Positions 9,496 through 17,452 of a DNA stretch of 64,000 bases are shown one piece after another. This DNA comes from Faecalibacterium sp. UBA1762. Its GTDB lineage: Bacteria; Bacillota; Clostridia; Oscillospirales; Ruminococcaceae. The stretch spans positions 15,724 to 79,723 of the forward strand of contig DCHC01000036.1 in the NCBI GenBank assembly GCA_002314755.1, written 5' to 3'. Numbering within the stretch: position 1 is the stretch's first letter; each line of letters begins with the position of its first letter. The notes beneath the pieces were generated by a model. It saw only the letters and a program-made list of their open reading frames with translations, did no database searches and was not told where the DNA came from. The position numbers were made by a program, and so were the translations under genes.

Positions 9496-9864
9496 TCAGG
9501 GCTGCTCCGCCACCGCAAAGGCAGTGGCAAACCCGCCTTCATGGGTCAAGCTTAGGTGGACCTGAAGCCCCTTTGCCAGTACACCGGCCTGACCGGTCAG
9601 GGCGAAAAAGGGCGCACCCTCCGGCGTGTGGAGCACCTGCACATCTGTCATGGCAAACCCGGTGATGCCGCAGCCAAACGCCTTGCCAAAGGCCTCTTTC
9701 GCGGCCCACATCGCGGCGGCGGATTGGTATTTCCCTGCGCCGGAGAGGTTGTCCAGATACACCTTTTCCTGGCTGCCGAATACCTTATCGATAAAATGCT
9801 GCCGCTGCATGCTTTTTTCTACCCGCGCAATTTCCGCAGTATCCACGCCGATGCCGATAATCAT
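9496..9864 (-). CDS. acpS: holo-[acyl-carrier-protein] synthase
   Basis: Transfers the 4'-phosphopantetheine arm of coenzyme A to the serine of apo-ACP for fatty acid synthesis. The 122-residue product starts MIIGIGVDTAEIARVEK, with the magnesium-binding aspartate in GVD; the second signature WAAKEAFGKAFG supplies the catalytic glutamate and lysine, and SLTHEGGFATAFAV closes the protein. A GGAGGGAATATTTAC leader places the ribosome site for the ATG at 9864 (frame is open further upstream but unlike the family). Length is typical of the AcpS homotrimer group. It is preceded by its own promoter and followed by a terminator. Confidence 0.95.
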   Translation of the reverse strand: MIIGIGVDTAEIARVEKSMQRQHFIDKVFGSQEKVYLDNLSGAGKYQSAAAMWAAKEAFGKAFGCGITGFAMTDVQVLHTPEGAPFFALTGQAGVLAKGLQVHLSLTHEGGFATAFAVAEQP

Positions 9865-9895
9865 GTAAATATTCCCTCCACCCGGTTTTGAAAGT

Positions 9896-9924
9896 AGTAT
9901 ACCACATATCCGGCAAAATACCAA
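9896..9924 (-). promoter_or_regulatory. promoter of acpS
   Basis: Read on the minus strand: TTGGTA (9919-9924), 17 bp, TATACT (9896-9901). It lies about 30 bp ahead of the acpS start codon. Confidence 0.5.
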
Positions 9925-10013
9925 GCCATTGCAAAGCACGGGTCGGTATGAACAGAAGAAATGTCGTTTGTCACGATATCACGATGTTTACCCCAATCTG
10001 TTTTACATTTCAC

Positions 10014-10042
10014 TTGCATTTTGTCTGCGGTTATGGTATTAT
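10014..10042 (+). promoter_or_regulatory. promoter of the pheST T-box operon
   Basis: TTGCAT (10014-10019), 17-bp spacer, TATTAT (10037-10042). Transcription would start about 10049, just ahead of the T-box stem I sequence. Confidence 0.6.
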
Positions 10043-10048
10043 TTTAAC

Positions 10049-10320
10049 GGAAACACAACGAAAAAGAGAGTACGCATCCGTTACGCCCATGACAGAGAGA
10101 AATGCCGTCGGCTGAAAGCATTTCGGGATACGGCGGTGCCGAAGTTCACTTTGGAGTGGCTCTGCGGAAAAAAGGCTGTCTCAGGCGGATGGCTTGTCGG
10201 TAGGCAGGGACGGCAGCACGCCGTTATCGGGCATCAGAGTGTTTGCTTTGAGCAGAAATTTGGGTGGTACCGCGGAGCTTTCCGGCTTCGTCCCAAGGGT
10301 GGGACGGGGTCGTTTTTTGT
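10049..10320 (+). promoter_or_regulatory. T-box leader, phenylalanine type
   Basis: Riboswitch that binds uncharged tRNA-Phe and prevents termination. The T-box core GGGTGGTACCGCGG lies at 10262-10275. The start carries the AGAGAG stem I element (about 10060). A candidate specifier codon TTC (10145-10147, phenylalanine) is followed by A and, six bases on, by GAGTGG, the same spacing seen in the thrS leader of this window. The terminator is CGTCCC/GGGACG (10289-10306) followed by TTTTTT (10313-10318). It sits directly ahead of pheS, which fits a phenylalanine specifier. Secondary structure was judged by eye only. Confidence 0.88.
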
Positions 10321-10374
10321 TGTAAAAATGTCCCCACAACCGAAATACAGTTATAGAAAGGAATGACCGTGATC

Positions 10375-11397
10375 ATGGAAGAAAAATTGAAACAACTGGA
10401 GCAGCAAATGCTGGATGCCCTGGAAAAGGTTGTCGACGAAGACCAGCTTTCCGCCTTTTGGCAGCAGTTTTTGGGTAAAAACGGCAGTATTGCCGGACTG
10501 ATGAAGGGGTTGGGCGCGCTGGATAAGGAGCAGCGCCCCGCCATGGGTAAGCTGATCAACCTGTTTAAAGCCGAGGCGGAGGAAAAATATACCGTCCTGC
10601 GGGATAAGCTGGAGGCCGCCCGGCTGGAAAAGGCAAACCGTGCCGAGCAGGTGGATATCACCCTTCCGGCACAGCATATCCAAACCGGCAGTCTGCATCC
10701 CCTGACGCTGGTTAAAAACCAGATCGTGGATGTGTTTGCAGGTATGGGCTTTATCGTCTACGAGGGCCCGGAGATTGAGGATGACGACCACAACTTTACC
10801 CGTCTGAATGTGGCAAAAAATCATCCCGCCCGGGATATGCAGGATACCTTCTATCTGGCAGAGGATATTGTGCTACGTACCCATACCAGCGGCTCGCAGA
10901 TCCGTTGCATGGACAGTATGCCACTGCCCATCAAGATGTTGGCTCCCGGTCGGGTCTTCCGCTCCGATTCCGACGCCACCCACAGCCCCATGTTCCATCA
11001 GATGGAGGGTCTGGTCGTTGATAAGGGCATCACTTTATGCGATCTGCAGGGTATGCTGGATAAGTTTGTTCAGGCCCTGTTCGGCGACGGTGTGAAAACC
11101 CGTCTGCGTCCCAGCTATTTCCCCTTTACCGAGCCCAGCGTTGAGGTGGATGTCAGCTGCTTTGAATGCGGCGGCAAGGGCTGCAGTCTGTGTAAGGGCA
11201 CCGGTTGGATTGAGATCCTGGGCGGCGGCATTGTGCATCACAATGTACTGAAAAACTGTGGCATTGATCCCGAGGTGTATTCCGGCCTTGCGTTTGGTAT
11301 CGGTCTGGAGCGCATTGCCATGCTGAAGTATGGCATTAACAACATCGGCCATATGTATGAGAACGACCTGCGCTTCTTAGAGCAGTTCAAGGGCTGA
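10375..11397 (+). CDS. pheS: phenylalanyl-tRNA synthetase alpha subunit
   Basis: Catalytic alpha subunit of the (alpha-beta)2 enzyme that charges tRNA-Phe; class II aminoacyl-tRNA synthetase. The 340-residue protein has an N-terminal coiled-coil tRNA-binding region (1-90), then motif 1 around HPLTLVKNQIVDVF, motif 2 with THTSGSQIRCM and PGRVFRSDSDATHSPMFHQ, and motif 3 in GLAFGIGLERIAMLKYG. A cysteine pair region CFECGGKGCSLC is present. The start is ambiguous: ATG 10363 and GTG 10369 lie in frame, and AAAGGA ends at 10362; ATG 10375 gives the usual N-terminus. Followed after 32 bp by pheT. Confidence 0.95.
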   Translation: MEEKLKQLEQQMLDALEKVVDEDQLSAFWQQFLGKNGSIAGLMKGLGALDKEQRPAMGKLINLFKAEAEEKYTVLRDKLEAARLEKANRAEQVDITLPAQHIQTGSLHPLTLVKNQIVDVFAGMGFIVYEGPEIEDDDHNFTRLNVAKNHPARDMQDTFYLAEDIVLRTHTSGSQIRCMDSMPLPIKMLAPGRVFRSDSDATHSPMFHQMEGLVVDKGITLCDLQGMLDKFVQALFGDGVKTRLRPSYFPFTEPSVEVDVSCFECGGKGCSLCKGTGWIEILGGGIVHHNVLKNCGIDPEVYSGLAFGIGLERIAMLKYGINNIGHMYENDLRFLEQFKG

Positions 11398-11429
11398 TTT
11401 TTGCAGAGAACTGAAGGGAGTATAAAGCA

Positions 11430-13877
11430 ATGAAAATTCCGTTTAGCTGGTTAAAGGAATATGTAGATATTGATGTGACCGCCCAAGAGCTGGAAGAAAA
11501 ACTGTTTGGTTGCGGTTTTGAAGTGGAAGAGCTGATCGACATTGGCAAGAATATCTCCGGGGTTGTGGTCGGTCAGGTTGTGGAATGCGAGCCCATCCCC
11601 GAGACCCATCTGCATGTGTGCAAGGTGGATGTGGGCAGCGGCGAGCTGCTGCAGATCTGCTGCGGTGCCGACAATGTTCAGACCGGCGGTAAATACCCGG
11701 TTGCACTGGATGGCGCTACCGTCATAGAAACTGCCAAGGACCACAAGACCGTGGTGGGTGTGGCAAAAATTAAAAAAGGCAAGATGCGCGGCTATGACAG
11801 CTGCGGTATGCTTTGCAGCGGAACCGAGTTAGGGGTCAATGGGGATATTTATCCCGGCGGTGATTATTTCGGTCTGCTGGAGCTACCCGCCGATACGGTT
11901 ATCGGTACGGATATCAAGGAGGTCATCGGTCTGAACGACTACATCTTTGATATTTCCATCACCGCCAACCGCCCGGATTGCCAGAGTGTGTTGGGTATGG
12001 CCCGTGAGGTGGCCGCTGTGCTGGACAAGCCCCTCAAAATGCCTGCGCTGGATTACACCTGCAGCAATTACAGGGATGAACGGCTGGATATCGCGGTGAC
12101 CGCACCCGATTTGTGCCCCCGGTACCTGGGTCACTATGTGCGCAACATTCATCCCACTGCCTCCCCGGTATGGATGCGCCGCCGTCTGGCACTTTGCGGC
12201 CTGCGCAGCATCAGCAATGTGGTGGATATCACCAACTATGTCATGCTGGAGATCGGCCAGCCTATGCACGCCTTTGATATGGACCAGCTGGAAAGCTGCC
12301 GCATTTTGGTACGCCGTGCTAATGACGGCGAAAAAATCGTCACTTTGGATGAAAAAGAGTTTACCCTGACCCCCAACAACCTGGTAATCTGCGATGGGGA
12401 AAAGCCGGTTGCATTGGCCGGTGTCATGGGCGGTCTGAACAGCGAAATTACCGACAACACCACCCAGCTGCTGTTTGAAAGCGCTAAGTTTGCCCGGGAT
12501 AACATCCGCAAAACCGCCCGTGGACTAGGTCAGAATACCGATGCTTCCGCCCATTACGAAAAGGGTATTGCCGAGTACACCACCGAGCTGGGCATGGCAC
12601 GTGCCCTGCACCTGATCCAGAAGCTGGGAGCCGGTGAGATCACCTCCAGCAGCTTTGATATCAGTGCCGGCGCCCCTCGGACCGGCAAGCAGTTTACTGC
12701 ACGGTTCAGCCGGATCAATGCTATTTTAGGCATAGAGGTGCCCAGGGATGTTGTGCTGGACATTCTGCGCCGTCTGTGCTTTGAGGTTACCGTACAGCCT
12801 GATGAGGATACCATGGCGGTCACAGCGCCCCGTTACCGGGAGGATATCGAGATCGGCGAGCCAGATCTTGCCGAAGAGGTGATCCGGGAATACGGCTATG
12901 AGCATATTGTCCCGACCTTCCTGAAAAATGCTCAGGTCACCACCGGCGGCTTGAGCGCCGATCAAAAGGCCCGTGCCAAGGTCAAACGGATCATGTGCGG
13001 CCAGGGTTATAACGAGGCCTCCACCTTTGCCTTCTACGCGGATGCCGACTTGGATGCTCTGCATTTTGCCGAGGACGCCCCCGAGCGGAAGGTCATCCGT
13101 TTACTCAACCCCATTTCCTCCAATTTGACCGTTATGCGCAGTACGCTGGTGCCCTCCTTGTTAAACGCCGTGGTGGAGAACATTAAGCGAGGCAACGAGG
13201 CCGGTCGGTTCTTTGAACTGTCCAATATCTATATTCCAAAGCAGCTGCCGATTACCGAGCTGCCCACCGAGGAGCTGCACCTGGGGTTGGCCGCCTTTGG
13301 CAAGCAGGAGAACTTCTTTGTGATGAAGGGCGCAGTAGAGGCGCTGGGTGAGGCCTTCGGTCTGGCCTTTGGGGTAGAGCGCGCCACCGATGTACCTTAT
13401 CTGCACCCCGGTATTGCCGCTTATATCACCTGCGAAGGCAAGCGGATCGGCGTATTCGGCAAGCTGGCCAATGATGTTGCTGCCGAGCTGAAGCTGCCGA
13501 AAGACAGCCGCGCCGGCCAGACCGTCTTCTTGGGCGAAATCAGCTATGTGGCTTTGATGCAGCATGTCAAGGGCGAAATGAAGTACCGGCCCATCCCACA
13601 AAACGCCAATGCACAGCGCGACCTCTCTTTGGTGGTGGATGAAGCCATGACCTGCGGGGATATAGTGGATGTGATGAAGCACGCCTGCAAGGCTTTGGAT
13701 AAGGTGGAGCTGTTTGATATCTACCGCAGTGAGCAGTTGGGCGAGGGCAAAAAGAGCATGGCGTTCTCTCTGTCCTTCCGCACGGAGGATAAGCCGCTGG
13801 AGGCTGCCGATCTGGATAAGTATGTCAAGAAGATCCTGAACAACCTGAAGTTTAACCTGGGCATTGAAATGCGTTGA
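11430..13877 (+). CDS. pheT: phenylalanyl-tRNA synthetase beta subunit
   Basis: Large subunit of PheRS, 815 residues, providing editing and tRNA contacts. Domains in order: N-terminal MKIPFSWLKEYVDI and the tRNA-binding OB fold (about 40-150); the B3/B4 editing domain (about 210-380) with ANRPDCQSVLGMARE; the B5 domain (about 410-475); the catalytic-core-like domain (about 490-700) including REYGYEHIVPTF; and the C-terminal ferredoxin-fold anticodon-binding domain (about 720-815), starting near YRPIPQNANAQRDLSLVV. A GAAGGGAG ribosome site precedes the ATG. It is last in the pheST operon and is followed by a strong bidirectional terminator. Length is normal. Confidence 0.96.
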   Translation: MKIPFSWLKEYVDIDVTAQELEEKLFGCGFEVEELIDIGKNISGVVVGQVVECEPIPETHLHVCKVDVGSGELLQICCGADNVQTGGKYPVALDGATVIETAKDHKTVVGVAKIKKGKMRGYDSCGMLCSGTELGVNGDIYPGGDYFGLLELPADTVIGTDIKEVIGLNDYIFDISITANRPDCQSVLGMAREVAAVLDKPLKMPALDYTCSNYRDERLDIAVTAPDLCPRYLGHYVRNIHPTASPVWMRRRLALCGLRSISNVVDITNYVMLEIGQPMHAFDMDQLESCRILVRRANDGEKIVTLDEKEFTLTPNNLVICDGEKPVALAGVMGGLNSEITDNTTQLLFESAKFARDNIRKTARGLGQNTDASAHYEKGIAEYTTELGMARALHLIQKLGAGEITSSSFDISAGAPRTGKQFTARFSRINAILGIEVPRDVVLDILRRLCFEVTVQPDEDTMAVTAPRYREDIEIGEPDLAEEVIREYGYEHIVPTFLKNAQVTTGGLSADQKARAKVKRIMCGQGYNEASTFAFYADADLDALHFAEDAPERKVIRLLNPISSNLTVMRSTLVPSLLNAVVENIKRGNEAGRFFELSNIYIPKQLPITELPTEELHLGLAAFGKQENFFVMKGAVEALGEAFGLAFGVERATDVPYLHPGIAAYITCEGKRIGVFGKLANDVAAELKLPKDSRAGQTVFLGEISYVALMQHVKGEMKYRPIPQNANAQRDLSLVVDEAMTCGDIVDVMKHACKALDKVELFDIYRSEQLGEGKKSMAFSLSFRTEDKPLEAADLDKYVKKILNNLKFNLGIEMR

Positions 13878-13895
13878 AAAAGATAGACGGATAAC

Positions 13896-13934
13896 AAAAG
13901 ACCGGGGTGCCGCAAAAGCGGTACTCCGGTCTTT
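13896..13934. terminator. bidirectional terminator between pheT and the minus-strand operon
   Basis: AAAGACCGGGGTGCCGC and GCGGTACTCCGGTCTTT form a long stem around an AAAA loop, flanked by an A-run on one side and T-rich sequence on the other. It can serve both pheT (plus) and the convergent metalloprotease gene (minus). Confidence 0.8.
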
Positions 13935-13951
13935 GTTATCCGATTAATGCA

Positions 13952-15634
13952 TTAAAGAAGAGCGACGCTCAGCTGACTGCTCAGAGATTGCAGATACCGG
14001 CAGCTGAACACATCCTGCATACCGAACTCCTTTAGCAGCAGGATAAAATCGGCATCCTCGCCGCAGCTGACCAGCTGCAGATAGGTTTGCAGCGCTGCGT
14101 CCGGATCGGTTTGGGCCGTCTGCCAAAGCTGCAATACCGCAAGGGAGGACATGGCGTAGCTGATATAGTAAAAGGGAACTTCAAAATTGTGGTTGACCCT
14201 TGCCCACCAATAGTAAGAATAGTCCTCGGCAAAGATCTCCCCGAAATAATCTGTCATGACGTTGTGAAACAGCTCGCTGACCTGGCCGGGCTGCAGCTCT
14301 TCTTGTGTGTAGATCAGTTGCTGAAATTCATCCAGAACGCAACCGTATACAATGGCGGAAAGCTGTTCGCTGATCACCAGCTGCTGCAGAATATCGCTGT
14401 TCTTTTTCCCGTAAAGCTCCGGATAAAAGCGGGTAAACAGTACCTCTAAGCCGTTGGAGGCAATCTCAGCGGTATCAATATCCGGCAGCTGATAAAGAAA
14501 ATAATCCGGTTGCTGATAGGAGGGATTGGCTAAAAAGCCGTTGTAATGGCCCAGCTCGTGGACAAGGGAGCTTACCGTATAAAAACGGCTGTCCTGCTCC
14601 GGCTGAACAAAAAGGTACGGTAGCCCAAGCTGATTGAGCATCAAGGTAAAAGAAACATCAAATTTGGTATCCCGGTAGTCTATATCGTAAAAACCGCTTT
14701 CCACCATAGTGTCCAAAGACTGAACCAAATGACTGTCCAGCTGTGAAAAGCAGCTTTGCAGGGTGGCGAGCAGCTTTTGCGGATCACCGGCCTTTTGTCG
14801 GTAGGGCGCATCGGAACCGGAGACATCTGAATAAAGCAAAAATTGAGTGTATACCGGGGCGAGGGTCTGCTTGACCTCCTGCTCTAAGCCGACAACCTGG
14901 GCAGGGATGTAGCTGCGGTAATACTCAGCCTCATAGGCGTAGTCGATATAGCTTTTATAGCCGTAGCTTTGGGCAAGCCGATTGCGTATTTGCACCAGCT
15001 CTAAATAAATAGGCTCTACCTGTTCTGCCAACGCGCCCATACTGTCCGACTGAGCCGCGGTGGACTTTTCCTTATATTGGTTGATCAGCTCCTCCTCCCG
15101 GTCAAGCCACTGCTTTTGCTCCGCAGTCAGAGCGGTGTAATCCTCATAAAGCAGAGCGTTCTCTTTGCCTACGGTACGGATATAATCCTGCCGGTAGTCA
15201 GATTTCAGAATATCTGAAAGCCAGACAGAAAAGGCGTCGCTGCATTGAATGTAATCGGTGTGCAGTTGATTGGCACGCTGCTGCAGTGTGGCGTCACTGC
15301 AATCGGCATAGTAATCAATTTCAGAAAGATTGTACTGAGTCAGACAATCCGCCAACCTGTCGGAAAGGTCGTTGTAGCTTTCCCAAATCTCCGTCCAGTT
15401 GTCCGATTGCCGCAGCAGGGCGGAGGCCCGTTGCAGATCGGACAGGAAGCCATCGGTGTCCGGGTCAGTACGGCCCAGCTCTGTCCAATGGGCGCCGTCA
15501 TAGGTGTAGTCGACTGTACTCAGGGGCAGAGACTGTAAAGAACCGAAGGAACGGTGACAGCCGGTCAACAACAGTACAAGGCAAAGTAATAGTGCCAACA
15601 GGCGAAAAGCAACCCTGTTTTTCAAAAAACGCAT
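13952..15634 (-). CDS. M3-like metallopeptidase lipoprotein
   Basis: Probable cell-surface oligopeptidase, 560 residues. The N-terminus has a basic MRFLKNRVAFR, a hydrophobic run of leucines and a lipobox LLTGC (about residues 22-26), so it should be lipid-anchored outside the membrane. The zinc site is SLVHELGHYNGF, the HExxH motif of M3 (oligoendopeptidase F-like) peptidases, and a distal glutamate is expected in EIASNGLEVLF. The N-terminal two-thirds is helical and rich in glutamine. ATG 15634 follows GGAGGACTATCCTG; the frame extends to 15679 without a better start. It is the last gene of a three-gene minus-strand unit with the isomerase and esterase. Substrate unknown. Confidence 0.8.
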   Translation of the reverse strand: MRFLKNRVAFRLLALLLCLVLLLTGCHRSFGSLQSLPLSTVDYTYDGAHWTELGRTDPDTDGFLSDLQRASALLRQSDNWTEIWESYNDLSDRLADCLTQYNLSEIDYYADCSDATLQQRANQLHTDYIQCSDAFSVWLSDILKSDYRQDYIRTVGKENALLYEDYTALTAEQKQWLDREEELINQYKEKSTAAQSDSMGALAEQVEPIYLELVQIRNRLAQSYGYKSYIDYAYEAEYYRSYIPAQVVGLEQEVKQTLAPVYTQFLLYSDVSGSDAPYRQKAGDPQKLLATLQSCFSQLDSHLVQSLDTMVESGFYDIDYRDTKFDVSFTLMLNQLGLPYLFVQPEQDSRFYTVSSLVHELGHYNGFLANPSYQQPDYFLYQLPDIDTAEIASNGLEVLFTRFYPELYGKKNSDILQQLVISEQLSAIVYGCVLDEFQQLIYTQEELQPGQVSELFHNVMTDYFGEIFAEDYSYYWWARVNHNFEVPFYYISYAMSSLAVLQLWQTAQTDPDAALQTYLQLVSCGEDADFILLLKEFGMQDVFSCRYLQSLSSQLSVALL

Positions 15635-15675
15635 CAGGATAGTCCTCCGGGTTTCGCTGCTGTCATCGCATTGTA

Positions 15676-16443
15676 TCAATGTAAGCCCACTGCCTGCAGA
15701 GCAGCCAGATCACCCTTTAAACCGGTGATAAGATCCCCGGCAGGGGAATACTCCAGACCCACAAACTTTTCGTAACCGGCGTCGGCAATGACCTTTAATA
15801 GGCGAGGATAGCATAGCTCACCGGATTCCAACTCATGTCGACCGGGGCAGCTTGCAGTGTGAAAATGACCGATCCACTCCAGATTGGGTAACACATGGGC
15901 CAGAATATCCCCCTCGGTCACCTGCTGATGGTAGATGTCGAACAGCACCTTTACATAGGGGCTGTTGACCTCTTTTACGATCTCAAATGCCTCGTCAGAG
16001 CTTGGCATATAGTAGCCCGGGTGGTTGACACGCAGGTTTAACGGCTCAATCACCAGGGTGACGCTGGCTGCCTGCAAAACGGGGACAGCGGCGGTCAAAC
16101 CCTCAACGATGCTTTGATGTTGTGCCGCACGGGGAGCACCGGTATCCTGACCGACCTGGGTGATCAAGGTGGGAATACCCATCCTTTTTGCGGTGGCGGC
16201 GGATTCTTTTAGCGAGGAGAGAAATTCCTCCCGGCAGGTGGGATCGTTCAAAACAAAGCAACCGGTGCAGCAACCGGCAATACGGATATTGCGACGGGTG
16301 CAGACCTCTTTCAGAGCGGTCAGGTTCTTGCCCTGCAGCCCCCAAAATTCCATAGCGGTAAAGCCCAGATCGGCCAGCATTTCGGCGGCCTGTTCCACAG
16401 GTAGCTCCGGGCAGACGGCGTCGGTACATACAGATAATGTCAT
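15676..16443 (-). CDS. hydroxypyruvate isomerase-like TIM-barrel protein
   Basis: Member of the sugar phosphate isomerase/epimerase (AP endonuclease family 2) fold, 255 residues, and closest in motifs to hydroxypyruvate isomerase: EFWGLQGKNL near residue 32, LVIEPLN with a metal-binding glutamate (about 146-152), VKVLFDIYHQQ with the aspartate and histidine ligands (about 180-190), IGHFHTA, and FVGLEYSP with a second glutamate. Starting ATG 16443 follows AAAGGAG at 7 bp; an earlier in-frame codon at 16476 lies upstream of that site. It lies 40 bp downstream of the esterase and 41 bp ahead of the lipoprotein gene. The exact sugar substrate cannot be read from sequence. Confidence 0.8.
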   Translation of the reverse strand: MTLSVCTDAVCPELPVEQAAEMLADLGFTAMEFWGLQGKNLTALKEVCTRRNIRIAGCCTGCFVLNDPTCREEFLSSLKESAATAKRMGIPTLITQVGQDTGAPRAAQHQSIVEGLTAAVPVLQAASVTLVIEPLNLRVNHPGYYMPSSDEAFEIVKEVNSPYVKVLFDIYHQQVTEGDILAHVLPNLEWIGHFHTASCPGRHELESGELCYPRLLKVIADAGYEKFVGLEYSPAGDLITGLKGDLAALQAVGLH

Positions 16444-16482
16444 AGCAGCTTCTCCTTTGTGTGATGAATGATTCACGGTAAA

Positions 16483-17364
16483 TCATGCCCAAAGGGTGGG
16501 CAGCATTTCCAGTAACCACTGCTCGGCGTCTCGGGCAAGAGTAGCCTGTTCGGGGGTCTGGCGTTCATCGGCAGGATAATCGGGACGGTTGACCTCCAAA
16601 AATCCGTGTAATGCGGTGGGATATTCCCGAACCGTGACAGTGACGCCGTTCTGAATCAGCCGGTCGGCAAATACCAGACCCTGAGAGCGCAGACTGTCTT
16701 TGCCGCAGACGATCATCAGCGCCGGTGCAAGGCTCATCAGTTGGCCGTCCAGGGTGCGGGCGGGGCTTGCCCAGGGGGCGTCCTCACCTCCGTCTGCAAA
16801 CATCACCGGCAAAAATCCGCTTAGCTCCTTGCCGGTATCCTCACGGTCGGGAGAGAGGTCGGTGGCAGGATACACCAGCATCTGCCCCGCCAGGGCAAAA
16901 CGGGCGTCCCGCAGCAGCATAGCGGCGCCAATGGCAATATGGGCACCGGCACTGTGACCGCCAACCACAATCTTGGCAGGGTCAATATGATATTCCACCG
17001 CCTTTTGTGCCAGCAGCAGCACGATATCCCGGCATTCCTCCTGAGCATAGGGCAGTGGGCGGACATCCGCCTTGGTGTAGTTCAGGTTGACCACGGTCAT
17101 CTGCAGCTTTTCAGCCATCAGGGCGCAAAAGCTTTCCATCAGTATGGCGTCGCCGCCGATCCAGGCGCCGCCGTGCATGTTGACCAGCACCGGCATAGGC
17201 GTGGCGGGCAGCCTGGAGGGGGTGTGCAGAATGGTGTGCATTACGCTGCCGTCCTCCCGGGTAAAGTCCACCCGCTTACCGGTGGTGGTCGCGGCGGCCC
17301 AGTTTTGGCGAGCCTCGGTCAATTCGCTAATCAGCTTTTGCATTTCGGGGGTAAAGCTACTCAT
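16483..17364 (-). CDS. alpha/beta hydrolase, acetyl-esterase (HSL) type
   Basis: Cytoplasmic carboxylesterase of the hormone-sensitive-lipase group, 293 residues. MHGGAWIGGDA provides the HGGxW oxyanion hole (about residues 64-68), GGHSAGAHIA the nucleophile elbow GHSAG (about 140), and the acid and histidine of the triad are expected in VCGKDSLRSQ and ALHGFLEV. No signal peptide. The ATG follows GAAGGAGAAGACAG. First gene of the minus-strand unit with the Hyi-like isomerase and lipoprotein. Its natural ester, perhaps an acetylated sugar given the neighbour, is not known. Confidence 0.85.
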   Translation of the reverse strand: MSSFTPEMQKLISELTEARQNWAAATTTGKRVDFTREDGSVMHTILHTPSRLPATPMPVLVNMHGGAWIGGDAILMESFCALMAEKLQMTVVNLNYTKADVRPLPYAQEECRDIVLLLAQKAVEYHIDPAKIVVGGHSAGAHIAIGAAMLLRDARFALAGQMLVYPATDLSPDREDTGKELSGFLPVMFADGGEDAPWASPARTLDGQLMSLAPALMIVCGKDSLRSQGLVFADRLIQNGVTVTVREYPTALHGFLEVNRPDYPADERQTPEQATLARDAEQWLLEMLPTLWA

Positions 17365-17398
17365 CTGTCTTCTCCTTCCTTTTTCGTGGGGTTATCGT

Positions 17399-17412
17399 CC
17401 GGTGTACACCGG
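17399..17412. promoter_or_regulatory. 14-bp perfect palindrome ahead of the esterase operon
   Basis: CCGGTGTACACCGG is a perfect palindrome 35 bp upstream of the esterase start, between it and AT-rich promoter-like sequence (17415-17445). Position and symmetry suggest a dimeric repressor operator, but no cognate regulator gene is adjacent. Confidence 0.35.
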
Positions 17413-17452
17413 TACATATAGTGATTATATTAGAACAATCGGCAAAACAAGT

